Shown in pieces: positions 16,257 to 25,315 of a DNA stretch of 64,000 bases. Origin of the DNA: Flavihumibacter sp. UBA7668 (GTDB lineage Bacteria; Bacteroidota; Bacteroidia; Chitinophagales; Chitinophagaceae); contig NZ_DLHM01000005.1 in the NCBI RefSeq assembly GCF_002483205.1, positions 691,804 through 755,803 on the forward strand, written 5' to 3'. Each line of letters starts with the position of its first letter. Within the stretch, counting starts at the first letter, position 1. The notes under the pieces were generated by a model. It worked only from the letters and a program-made list of their open reading frames with translations, did not search any database and was not told where the DNA came from. Made by a program: the position numbers and the translations under genes.

Positions 16257-18617
16257 GTGCGGAATTTGAGAAGATTAGCAGGAATTCTTATCGGATGTTG
16301 TTTGTTGAACAGCAGTCAGGCACAATGTATTCTGCGGTTTAGTGGGGTGGTTACCGATTCCGATACACGGGAGAAGCTGGCAGGAGCTTCTGTTCGGATC
16401 AAAGACACCCGGCAGGTGGTTGAATCAGATGCCAATGGCCGTTTTCAGTTTGAAGGTCTTTGTCCGGGAAGCTATAATATCCTGATTACCCATATTGGTT
16501 GTCAGCCACTTGAATCACATATCCACCTGAAAGATGACCTGGCAAAAGACTTTGTTTTACCTCATGCTCACAGTGAGTTGGAGGAAGTAGTGGTAGTAGG
16601 TGCAACTCACCGGCATGGCACTGCGGTTGCGGAAGAATTAAAAGGCCGACAACTGGCAGCAACCAGAGGCAGCAGTTTGGGAGAATCACTTCGAAGTATC
16701 AGTGGCGTAAATATTTTACAGACAGGGGCAAATATTTTCAAACCAGTAATTCATGGATTGCATAGTAACCGGGTATTGGTATTGAACAATGGAATCCGCC
16801 AGGAATCGCAACAATGGGGAAGTGAGCATGCTCCGGAGGTAGATCCCTATATTGCCAACCGCATAACCGTAATAAAAGGAGCCAGCAGCATCCGTTATGG
16901 TAGCGATGCAATTGGGGGCGTTGTACTGGTTGAACCCAGATTATTACCCGTGGAACCGGGTCTCTACGGAGAAATAAATACAGCTTTTTTTAGTAATAAC
17001 AGGCAGGGGGTGTTATCGGGCATTCTCGAAAATAATTCATCGCGTCATCCCGCATTCAGCTGGCGTTTACAGGGAACTTTAAAGAGAGGCGGTAATTCCA
17101 GAACACCTGATTACTGGCTCATGAATTCAGGAATTGAAGAATATAATTTTTCAGTTGCTGCCGGGTGGAAACAGCAACATCGCGGACTGGAATTATTTTA
17201 CAGCAATTTCAATACAAAGCTGGGCATTTTTCGGGGTGCTCATATTGGAAATGTAACGGATTTGGAAACTGCAATTGAGCGGGGCGAGCCATCAGAAGAA
17301 GTTAAATCGGCGCCCTTTACCTATACCATTGACCGACCCTATCAGCAGGTGCATCATCACCTCGTGAAGCTGAAAGCATTTCATACAACCGGTACTGCAG
17401 GTAAATTGAACTGGACCTTATCCGGACAATATAATAACCGGATGGAATATGATGTAAAACGATTTGCCTCCAGTTCGGATGCGCCTCAACTGGATCTGAG
17501 CATTAGTACAGTGGGCACCGATCTGGTTTGGGATCATAATAGCTGGAACGGATTGCGTGGAACCATTGGTGTCAGCGGAGCCTACCAGTTTAATGACAGT
17601 TATAAACAACGGGTTTTTATTCCTAATTACCAGGCCTGGAATGGAGCAGCATTCCTGATAGAAAAATGGACGCAGGGAAAATGGATGCTGGAAGCGGGAA
17701 TCCGATACGATTGGAGATCCATGTTCAATATTGAAAATAATAATAACCAGCAATTTCCCGATCAGCAATTCAGTAATTTTTCAGGCTCGGCAGGAGCCAG
17801 TTATCAGTGGAATAAGGAGTTGAGTACAACCTTGAATTTTTCGACAGCCTGGCGATCGCCGCAAATAAATGAATTGTACAGCGATGGCCTTCATCATAGT
17901 TCAGCCAGAATTGAAACAGGAAATCCCGATTTGAATCCGGAAAGAGCCAATAGCTGGATGCTGAACCTGAACTACCAGCCATTCAGGTGGACAATCGATC
18001 TGGGATTTTATTATAAGGATATTTCGAATTTTATCTATCTGGCACCTGATTATCCGCCTGTATTAACCATTCGCGGAGCCTTTCCATCTTTTTCATTTGA
18101 GCAGACGAATGCAAGATTACATGGATTGGACGCTAATGTTGGTTATACGCTGACAGCGCACTGGAAAGCAGAAGCCAAAGCATCCATACTCAGAGCATGG
18201 GATAAAAGCGCAGACGACTGGTTGATTCAAATGCCGGCAGATCGATACGAAGCAGGACTTATCTATGAATTTGGAAATGCCAGGCATTGGCAGGACAGTT
18301 ATATAAAACTAAGCGGACAACAGGTGCTAAGGCAAACAAGGGTGCCGGCTACCGGTAATATTGAAAAACCAAATCCGGATGGAACCATCCGGTTTGAATC
18401 AGATTATGCACCACCACCACCAGCGTATCTTTTGGCTAATCTGGAAGCAGGAACCAAAATAATCTGGGGAAAGCAGCCATTGCATTTGACGTTTACGGTA
18501 ACCAACCTGTTAAATTCAGCCTATCGCGATTATATGAACGCGTTTCGGTATTTCGCCTGGGATATTGGCAGGAATATTGGATTAAGAGTGATGATCCCTT
18601 TGGGAAAACAACATTGA
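16257..18617 (+). CDS. TonB-dependent outer-membrane receptor
   Basis: This 786-residue protein starts at GTG 16257. It has a signal peptide (about 1-22), a CarboxypepD_reg-like beta domain (about 28-100, FSGVVTDSDTREKLAGASVRI), a TonB-box-like segment ELEEVVVVGA, a plug domain (about 120-230, GANIFKPVIHGLHSNRVLVLNNGIR and VIKGASSIRYGSDAIGG) and a 22-strand-type barrel ending in an aromatic-poor IPLGKQH. No SusD partner is present, so it is not a SusC-type glycan importer. A His cluster flanks the TonB box (LPHAHSE, THRHG) and more His occurs in the barrel (QQVHHHLVK). This hints at a metal ligand, which is inference. A lipoprotein gene follows 28 bp downstream. Confidence 0.93.
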   Translation: MRNLRRLAGILIGCCLLNSSQAQCILRFSGVVTDSDTREKLAGASVRIKDTRQVVESDANGRFQFEGLCPGSYNILITHIGCQPLESHIHLKDDLAKDFVLPHAHSELEEVVVVGATHRHGTAVAEELKGRQLAATRGSSLGESLRSISGVNILQTGANIFKPVIHGLHSNRVLVLNNGIRQESQQWGSEHAPEVDPYIANRITVIKGASSIRYGSDAIGGVVLVEPRLLPVEPGLYGEINTAFFSNNRQGVLSGILENNSSRHPAFSWRLQGTLKRGGNSRTPDYWLMNSGIEEYNFSVAAGWKQQHRGLELFYSNFNTKLGIFRGAHIGNVTDLETAIERGEPSEEVKSAPFTYTIDRPYQQVHHHLVKLKAFHTTGTAGKLNWTLSGQYNNRMEYDVKRFASSSDAPQLDLSISTVGTDLVWDHNSWNGLRGTIGVSGAYQFNDSYKQRVFIPNYQAWNGAAFLIEKWTQGKWMLEAGIRYDWRSMFNIENNNNQQFPDQQFSNFSGSAGASYQWNKELSTTLNFSTAWRSPQINELYSDGLHHSSARIETGNPDLNPERANSWMLNLNYQPFRWTIDLGFYYKDISNFIYLAPDYPPVLTIRGAFPSFSFEQTNARLHGLDANVGYTLTAHWKAEAKASILRAWDKSADDWLIQMPADRYEAGLIYEFGNARHWQDSYIKLSGQQVLRQTRVPATGNIEKPNPDGTIRFESDYAPPPPAYLLANLEAGTKIIWGKQPLHLTFTVTNLLNSAYRDYMNAFRYFAWDIGRNIGLRVMIPLGKQH

Positions 18618-18645
18618 GTCTAATCAAACCATAAAATAGAACATC

Positions 18646-19197
18646 ATGCAAACAAGATGGGTAAAGCTGTTTAGCGGAGCCGCCTTATTGGCTTTTACTA
18701 TGAGCGCCTGTTCCAAAGACAAAGATGAAGTAGTAAATGAAGAAGAACTCATAACCACGGTTGCACTTAGCTTTCAGGAAGTGGGTACTGTAAATGCTTT
18801 TTCAGTAGTTTTTCGTGATACGGATGGTGAAGGTGGAAATCCTCCTTCAACTTTTGATGAAATCATTTTAAAGCCGAATGCAAATTATTCCTGTTCTATT
18901 ACACTCCTGAATGAAAGTGTTAATCCGGCAGAAAGTATTACGGACGAAATTGAAGAAGAGGCCGATGATCATGAATTTTTTCTTATTCCTTCCGGTGCGG
19001 ATATTGACATCACACGAGTAGACCTGGACAGCAAAAACCTGCCTATTGGATTAAGCAGCACCTGGGCAACCGGCGCAGCATCAACAGGAACAGTTCGGGT
19101 TGTTTTAAAACACAAACCAGGTTCAAAGGCTGGCGGTGATGCAGTAACCAAGGGAGAAACAGATATTGATCTGAATTTTACTGCAAAGGTTCAGTAA
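18646..19197 (+). CDS. Lipoprotein paired with the TonB receptor
   Basis: This 183-residue protein has a lipoprotein signal with lipobox FTMSAC (Cys about residue 22) followed by an acidic stretch (SKDKDEVVNEEE). The rest is predicted beta-rich and ends in TDIDLNFTAKVQ. No catalytic motif is seen. It resembles small lipoproteins that accompany TonB receptors in Bacteroidetes and may deliver or bind the ligand on the cell surface, which is inference. It lies 28 bp after the receptor and is probably co-transcribed. Its 3' end overlaps the convergent ABC transporter gene by 20 bp. Confidence 0.8.
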   Translation: MQTRWVKLFSGAALLAFTMSACSKDKDEVVNEEELITTVALSFQEVGTVNAFSVVFRDTDGEGGNPPSTFDEIILKPNANYSCSITLLNESVNPAESITDEIEEEADDHEFFLIPSGADIDITRVDLDSKNLPIGLSSTWATGAASTGTVRVVLKHKPGSKAGGDAVTKGETDIDLNFTAKVQ

Positions 19198-20956
19198 TTG
19201 GTTGTGCAGTAGGAGTTTTCCTTTCTCCAATCTGTTGCCTCCACATAGCATAGTAGAGACCCTTATCCTCCAATAACTGGTAATGGGTACCGGTCTCTGC
19301 TATTTCTCCTCTTTCCAGTACATAGATTTTATCGGCATGCATAATGGTGCTGAGCCGGTGTGCAATCAGTACAGTTATCTGTGATCGTAAAGATGAAATT
19401 GTTCTGATTGTTGTAGTTATCTCTTCTTCTGTTAAAGAATCCAGCGCAGAAGTCGCTTCATCAAAAATCAACAATTTGGGTTGACGCAACAACGAGCGGG
19501 CAATCGATAAACGTTGTTTTTCGCCGCCACTTAGTTTCAGTCCGCTTTCTCCGATTAAGGTATCCAGGCCGTTTTCTGCTTTTTTAAGCAGGCTATGGCA
19601 ACTGGCTTTATAAAGAGCATCCAGTAATTCTTCATCCGTTGCGCCGGGTTTTACAAATAATAAGTTCTCTCTGATGGTACCTGCAAATAGTTGCGTGTCC
19701 TGCGTTACAAAACCAATCTGTTTGCGCAATTCATCATAATCAACATCGTTTTCGTTGATCGTATTGTAGGAAATGCTGCCTTGTTGCGGCCGATATAAAC
19801 CTACCAATAATTTAACCAGGGTTGTTTTACCAGATCCGGAGGGTCCAACAAAGGCAATGGTCTGTCCCTTGCTTACTTCAAAACTGATGCCTTGTAAGGC
19901 ATGTTGCTGCGCTGTTTTATGTTTAAAATGCACATTGTCGAAACGGAGCTGCTCAATTCCTTCCAGCAGTACGGGATGTGCTGGTCTGGGTTCCGGTTTC
20001 TTTTGCATCAGGGTTTTGAAATTATTCAGAGATGCTTCTGCTTCCCTGTAAGAAATGATAATATTTCCTATGTCCTGCAAAGGTCCAAAAATAAAAAAAG
20101 AAAAAAACTGCATGGTAACCAGTTGTTCGGGAGCCATATGTTCCCTGTAAATCAGCCATAACAGAATAAACAGAATGGCCTGTCTCAATGTGTTTACAAA
20201 TGTACCCTGTACAAAACTCAGACTTCGGATGCGCTTGACCTTGGTAAGTTCCAGCCCGAGTATTTTGTACGTATTTTTATTCAACCGTTTTACTTCCTGA
20301 TCGGTTAATCCCAGACTTTTTATCAATTCGATATTTCTAAGTGATTCGGTGGTACTTCCGGCCAGAGAGGTTGTTTGGGATACAATGTTTTTCTGTATGG
20401 TTTTGATCCGCTTACTCAATGCATTGGTGAGTATGGTCAATAACAGAATACCACCAAAATAGGTGAGGGGCAGCGACCAGTGAATATTGAAGGCATAAAT
20501 TGATACAAACAGGATGCCTACAAATACACCAAAAAGTACATTTATGAAATTGGAAATGAATTTTTCCGTATCCGTTTCCACTTTCTGTAAGATACTCAGT
20601 GTTTCACCGCTTCGCTGATCTTCAAATTCATGAAAAGGTAATTTCATGGCATGTTGTAATCCATCGGTAAATACCTTGGCTCCAAATTTTTGAGTTATTA
20701 CGTTGAAGAAATAATCCTGAAAAGCTTTTGCTATCCGGCTTACCATGGCCACACTGATAGAGGCAAGGAGTAGCCAGCCGATACTTTGGGCAAAACTTCC
20801 CCAGCTTTCGTATTCTTTATAGGTAAAAGCAGCTTTGGTGATTTTACCAAAGATGATCGGATCAAGAAGGGAAAATCCACTGTTGATCGATGCTAATAAA
20901 AGGGTAAGAAGAACCAGCCACTTGTATGGTTTGAGGTACTGTAAGAGTAGTTTCAT
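19178..20956 (-). CDS. ABC exporter, fused permease and ATPase
   Basis: This 592-residue half-transporter has a six-helix membrane domain (about 1-305) and a nucleotide-binding domain (about 335-575). The NBD has Walker A GPSGSGKTT, Q loop FVTQDTQLF, signature LSGGEKQRLS, Walker B LLIFDEATSALD and the switch His in LIAHRLST. It resembles MsbA/LmrA-type exporters of lipids or drugs and should work as a homodimer. It is 35 bp downstream of comM/yifB on the same strand. The substrate is not predictable. Confidence 0.93.
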   Translation of the reverse strand: MKLLLQYLKPYKWLVLLTLLLASINSGFSLLDPIIFGKITKAAFTYKEYESWGSFAQSIGWLLLASISVAMVSRIAKAFQDYFFNVITQKFGAKVFTDGLQHAMKLPFHEFEDQRSGETLSILQKVETDTEKFISNFINVLFGVFVGILFVSIYAFNIHWSLPLTYFGGILLLTILTNALSKRIKTIQKNIVSQTTSLAGSTTESLRNIELIKSLGLTDQEVKRLNKNTYKILGLELTKVKRIRSLSFVQGTFVNTLRQAILFILLWLIYREHMAPEQLVTMQFFSFFIFGPLQDIGNIIISYREAEASLNNFKTLMQKKPEPRPAHPVLLEGIEQLRFDNVHFKHKTAQQHALQGISFEVSKGQTIAFVGPSGSGKTTLVKLLVGLYRPQQGSISYNTINENDVDYDELRKQIGFVTQDTQLFAGTIRENLLFVKPGATDEELLDALYKASCHSLLKKAENGLDTLIGESGLKLSGGEKQRLSIARSLLRQPKLLIFDEATSALDSLTEEEITTTIRTISSLRSQITVLIAHRLSTIMHADKIYVLERGEIAETGTHYQLLEDKGLYYAMWRQQIGERKTPTAQPITEPLQ

Positions 20957-20991
20957 AAAAATAATGGTAGAACACTAAATTAAGACAATCC

Positions 20992-22536
20992 CTATTTCCA
21001 GCCCCAATTATCCCGGTCGAGGCTCCGGTACTGGATAGCTTCGGCAATATGTTCCGGCAAAACCTGGTCAATTTGAGCCAGGTCAGCAATGGTTCTTCCC
21101 ATTTTGATAATGCGGTCATATGCCCTGGCGGATAGTTTTAAACGTTCCATTGCAGTCTTCAACAATTGTTGAGCCGGTTGGTTCAGTCTGCAGTGATGAT
21201 TCATCAATGAAGTGTTCAATTGTGCATTGCAATAGATCCCCTGATTGGATTTCAGTCGGTCTTCCTGAATTTTTCTTGCCTTGATTACCCGGTTTCGTAT
21301 CAATTGTGAACGTTCCCCCGGCTGATTGCTGCTCAGGTTTTGGAAGGGAACCGGAGTTACTTCAATTTGAAGATCAATCCGGTCCAAAAGTGGGCCGGAG
21401 ATTTTTTGCAGGTATTTCTGAACGGCTCCCGGAGGGCAACTGCATTCTTTCTCCGGATGATTATAATAACCACAGGGACATGGATTCATAGATGCCACGA
21501 GCATAAATGCGGCCGGAAAGTCGACACTTGATTTTGCTCTTGAAATGGTTAGTTTACGTTCTTCCATCGGTTGACGCATAACTTCCAGAACTGAACGATT
21601 AAATTCAGGTAATTCATCCAGAAACAATACACCGTTGTGTGCGAGTGAGATTTCGCCTGGCATCGGGTTGCTCCCACCTCCAGCCATGGCCATATGAGAG
21701 ATGGTATGATGTGGTTGCCGGAAGGGACGCTGACAAACCAATGAATTACTGCTGTTCAATTTGCCGGCTACACTATGAATCCTGGTTGTTTCCAATGCTT
21801 CATCAAGCGTTAGTGGCGGCAGAATCGTAGGTATTCTTCTTGCCAGCATGGTTTTGCCAGCACCAGGCGGACCAATCAAAATAAGATTATGCCCGCCTGC
21901 CGCCGCGATTTCCATAGCACGTTTTATATTTTCCTGTCCCTTTACATCGGAGAAATCTCCCTGGTTATATACCATTGGCTGATTGAACCAGTCGGTTGAA
22001 TTGCTTTTTATTGGAACTACTTGATTTGGCTGTTCCAGTAGTTGAATTACTTCCAAAAGTGAGCGCACACCAATAACCGGCAAGCCTTCAACAACGGCGG
22101 CTTCATTAGCATTTTGGAAAGGCAGCATAATACCACTGAAGGCTTCTTTGCGGGCTGTTAAAGCCATGGGTAAGGCTCCCCGTATGGATTGAATGTTTCC
22201 ATCCAATCCCAATTCTCCACAGAGTACCCAGTTTTGTAAAGTTTCCAGATGGATGAGCTGATCGGTAGCGGCTAGTATTCCAACAGCAATGGGTAGATCA
22301 AAAGCAGTTCCTGTTTTACGGATATCCGCAGGTGCCATATTGATGATCACTTTGGTACGGGGCATAAAAAACCCGATTGCTTTAATCGCACTTTCAACTC
22401 GTAACATACTTTCCTTTACTGCATTGTCGGGTAGTCCGACCAGGAAGGTATGCGTTCCAATGGTTACATTAACTTCTATTGAAATTGTGATTGCGTCCAC
22501 ACCATTCACAGCACTGCCAAATGTTTTCACTAACAT
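20992..22536 (-). CDS. YifB/ComM-family Mg-chelatase-like AAA ATPase
   Basis: This 514-residue protein has an N-terminal Lon-protease-like ChlI domain (about 1-165), the AAA+ module with Walker A LIGPPGAGKTMLARRIPTILP (about 218-238), Walker B GVLFLDELPEFNR and the sensor region FPAAFMLVASMNPCPCGYYNHPEKECSC, and a C-terminal Mg_chelatase_C helical domain (about 415-505, LSARAYDRIIKMGRTIADL). In naturally competent bacteria ComM is a hexameric helicase that promotes branch migration during integration of donor DNA. Whether this organism is competent is not shown here. Confidence 0.93.
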   Translation of the reverse strand: MLVKTFGSAVNGVDAITISIEVNVTIGTHTFLVGLPDNAVKESMLRVESAIKAIGFFMPRTKVIINMAPADIRKTGTAFDLPIAVGILAATDQLIHLETLQNWVLCGELGLDGNIQSIRGALPMALTARKEAFSGIMLPFQNANEAAVVEGLPVIGVRSLLEVIQLLEQPNQVVPIKSNSTDWFNQPMVYNQGDFSDVKGQENIKRAMEIAAAGGHNLILIGPPGAGKTMLARRIPTILPPLTLDEALETTRIHSVAGKLNSSNSLVCQRPFRQPHHTISHMAMAGGGSNPMPGEISLAHNGVLFLDELPEFNRSVLEVMRQPMEERKLTISRAKSSVDFPAAFMLVASMNPCPCGYYNHPEKECSCPPGAVQKYLQKISGPLLDRIDLQIEVTPVPFQNLSSNQPGERSQLIRNRVIKARKIQEDRLKSNQGIYCNAQLNTSLMNHHCRLNQPAQQLLKTAMERLKLSARAYDRIIKMGRTIADLAQIDQVLPEHIAEAIQYRSLDRDNWGWK

Positions 22537-22585
22537 TTGACCAAGGTAGTTCAGGCCGGAATTCCGGTCAACCGTTCTTTAACCC

Positions 22586-23911
22586 TTATTTTGCGGGGAT
22601 TTGCTCCAGTAATTCCACCACCTTTTCTCTTTTTAGGATCAGATAACCTAAGCGATCATTACTGATACCTTCCTTTAATTGATAGCTAAAATTTAACTGG
22701 TCATCGTTTACTTCGGTTTCAAAATAGCGAAAAATAATATTGGGGAATATTCTTAATCCTTCTCCAATTTCATATAAGTGAGTGGACAATATAAAAAGAG
22801 AATGGTTGATTTTTATAAGGCCTTCAATAACGGTGGAAGAACATTTCATGGCATCCTGAACATTGGTTCCCTTGAATAATTCATCGATTAGTACCAGCCA
22901 TTTTCGTCCATCATTTATTTTAAGGATGGTGTTTTTAATTCGTTGGACTTCGTTAAAAAAATAGCTTTCTCCTTTTACGATATTGTCTGTGAGATTAATA
23001 TTGCTGAGTATGCCATCAAATAAAGATAACCGTAAATAAGATGCGGGTACCCCCATTCCAAGGTGCGCAAGGTAAACCGCAGCGCCAACGGATTTGATAA
23101 AAGTGCTTTTGCCTGCCATATTGGCGCCGGTCAGAAAAAGAAAATTATGCTGCTGATCCAAATGAAGATCATAATCTACCGGTTTTGCCAATAATACATG
23201 AAATAATCCCCGTGCTTCAATAAAAGGTTGTTCGGATTGTTCAAATACCGGGAATTTGAGATTGAAATGCCGCATTGCCGCAGCCATCCCGTACCAGCCA
23301 TCGAGTTTTCCATAGATTTCAATTAACTCGGTCGTAGCATTTTTGAATCGGTTGCGGATATAGTGACCAAAATAAAGCACCTGTTTTGGACTAAGAACGG
23401 TTTCTTTTTGAAGTTCTGCTAAGGTTTGCAGGTGTACATCTTCTGTTAAACGATTTGCTCTTTCCAGAATGGCTACCAGATTAGGTGGCAGGGTTTTCTC
23501 TTCAAAAAGCCGTATGATTTTTCTTATTCCTCTGATGAAATCACCGAAATGCAGCAAACTGAAACGGATGATCGCGTAATCGGGACTGTGAAACAATTTG
23601 TAGAAATGGGCATTTATCCAACTGCTATCGTGTGGAATACTATCCAGCTGTGTGCTAAAAAATTTTTCCATTACCATCAGGGTTCCATTGGTAATGTCTT
23701 CCGGCCAGTTGTCAAGTGCTTCATGAATCAGCCGGAGAATTTGTTGTGTTTGATTGATTGATTTTAAATCATGAAAAGGCTCCTGGAACCGCAACCGAAG
23801 CCATTCCTTCCCTTCCACGGTGCGGGTAAAATTAAGCCGGTGAAAAATAGAGTATTCCTCTTCCGGATGGAAAATATTAAGGTCCAGTAAGGAAATTTTA
23901 TCTATATCCAT
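22586..23911 (-). CDS. MutS-family ATPase lacking the mismatch-recognition domain
   Basis: This 441-residue protein resembles the core (domain III) and ATPase (domain V) of MutS: FLTGANMAGKSTFIKSVG (Walker A, about 265-282), the ESYFFNEVQRIKN region, Walker B KWLVLIDELFKGTN and STHLYEIGE (H switch). The MutS N-terminal DNA mismatch-binding domain is absent, and so is the Smr domain of MutS2. It belongs to the MutS-related DNA-binding proteins widespread in Bacteroidetes, whose function is not established. A role in sensing DNA structure is inference. Confidence 0.85.
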   Translation of the reverse strand: MDIDKISLLDLNIFHPEEEYSIFHRLNFTRTVEGKEWLRLRFQEPFHDLKSINQTQQILRLIHEALDNWPEDITNGTLMVMEKFFSTQLDSIPHDSSWINAHFYKLFHSPDYAIIRFSLLHFGDFIRGIRKIIRLFEEKTLPPNLVAILERANRLTEDVHLQTLAELQKETVLSPKQVLYFGHYIRNRFKNATTELIEIYGKLDGWYGMAAAMRHFNLKFPVFEQSEQPFIEARGLFHVLLAKPVDYDLHLDQQHNFLFLTGANMAGKSTFIKSVGAAVYLAHLGMGVPASYLRLSLFDGILSNINLTDNIVKGESYFFNEVQRIKNTILKINDGRKWLVLIDELFKGTNVQDAMKCSSTVIEGLIKINHSLFILSTHLYEIGEGLRIFPNIIFRYFETEVNDDQLNFSYQLKEGISNDRLGYLILKREKVVELLEQIPAK

Positions 23912-23941
23912 AGGCTGTTAATTTACAGAATCCGGCTCATT

Positions 23942-25282
23942 TTACCGGTCAAATTCGAGGCGTGCGCCTTTCTGAGATTCATCCAACTGCCCATTTCCAT
24001 AAACCAGGTGCCCATTTACAAATGTGTGGGTAACCGAAGCTGGTAATTCCATTCCTTCCATTGGGCTCCATCCGCATTTATAATAAATGTTTTCTTTTGA
24101 TACGGTTTGGGCGAGGTTCATGTCTACCAGAACCAGATCTGCAAAATAGCCTTCTCTAATAAAGCCCCGATTCCGAATCTGGAAACAGGTGGCAGGGGCA
24201 TGACTCATTTTTTCCACAACTTTCTCTAATTTAATAGCTCCTTCATTTACATATTTCAGCATGAGTGGAAGCGAATGCTGCACCAGTGGCAGTCCGGCAT
24301 GCGCATGGAGATAGTCTTCCTGTTTTTCATCCCAGGTATGCGGGGCATGATCCGTTGCAATGATGTCCAGCCGGTCATCCAGCAGGGCTTTCCAGAGTGC
24401 AGTTCGGTTGTTGGGGGCTTTAATAGCCGGATTACACTTAATAAGATTGCCGAGCCTTCCATAATCTTCACTGGTAAAATGAAGGTGATGAACGCAGACT
24501 TCCGTTGTAATTCTTTTTTGATCCAATGGCAGCATATTGCCAAACAACTGTAACTCCCGTTCAGTGGAAATATGCAGTATATGCAATCGGCTATTGAATT
24601 TTTTTGCCAATTGAACAGCATAAAAAGAAGACTCAAAGCAGGCTTCCTCATTTCGTATAATGGGATGGTCAGCTGCTGTCAGGGTTCTGCCGCTTGCTTT
24701 TGCAGCTTCCAGATTCTTATGGATGATGCGTTCGTCCTCACAATGGGTGGCAATCAGCAATTCAGAAGCTTCGAAAATATGTTCGAGCGATAAAGGATTG
24801 TCGACCAGTAATCCTCCGGTGGAGGAACCCATGAATATCTTTACCCCGCAAACCCTGTCTTTTTTGTCGTTTGTTTTTAAAACCTCTTCCAGGTTATCAT
24901 TGGAGGTCCCCATAAAAAAGGAATAATTCGCCAATGAACTGGCTGCTCCAATTTCATATTTGTTTTCCAGCAATTCCTGGGTAAATACAGGTGGCTGGGT
25001 ATTGGGCATTTCCATAAAACTGGTCACCCCACCTGCAACAGCAGCCCTCGATTCTGTAAAAATACTGGCTTTATGCGTAAGGCCGGGTTCTCTGAAATGA
25101 ACCTGGTCGTCAATTACGCCAGGTAATAAATACTTTCCTTCCCCGTTTATTTCAATAACTCCGTTTGTGGCACTGATTTGGCTATTGATTTTCTCAATTC
25201 GTCCCCCTGAAATCAGCATATCTGCGGAATAAACGGTTCCTTCGTTGACAATTTGCGTATTCTTTATGAGATATTTTTGCAT
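23942..25282 (-). CDS. pyrC: Dihydroorotase
   Basis: This 446-residue amidohydrolase cyclises carbamoyl aspartate to dihydroorotate in pyrimidine synthesis. It has the amidohydrolase entry strand GKYLLPGVIDDQVHFREPGLTHKASI, the Lys/metal region VKIFMGSSTGG, and the His motifs ATHCEDE, LHILHIST and the catalytic ATDHAPH. In the usual DxHxH metal motif the first His is replaced by Gln (DDQVHF). This variant is known to me from Bacteroidetes dihydroorotases, so the enzyme may bind one metal differently. The start overlaps the 5' region of the divergent outer-membrane protein gene. pyrD lies 12 kb away. Confidence 0.9.
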   Translation of the reverse strand: MQKYLIKNTQIVNEGTVYSADMLISGGRIEKINSQISATNGVIEINGEGKYLLPGVIDDQVHFREPGLTHKASIFTESRAAVAGGVTSFMEMPNTQPPVFTQELLENKYEIGAASSLANYSFFMGTSNDNLEEVLKTNDKKDRVCGVKIFMGSSTGGLLVDNPLSLEHIFEASELLIATHCEDERIIHKNLEAAKASGRTLTAADHPIIRNEEACFESSFYAVQLAKKFNSRLHILHISTERELQLFGNMLPLDQKRITTEVCVHHLHFTSEDYGRLGNLIKCNPAIKAPNNRTALWKALLDDRLDIIATDHAPHTWDEKQEDYLHAHAGLPLVQHSLPLMLKYVNEGAIKLEKVVEKMSHAPATCFQIRNRGFIREGYFADLVLVDMNLAQTVSKENIYYKCGWSPMEGMELPASVTHTFVNGHLVYGNGQLDESQKGARLEFDR

Positions 25283-25315
25283 ATTAGTATTTCAATCCTG
25301 TTAAACATCCAATTG

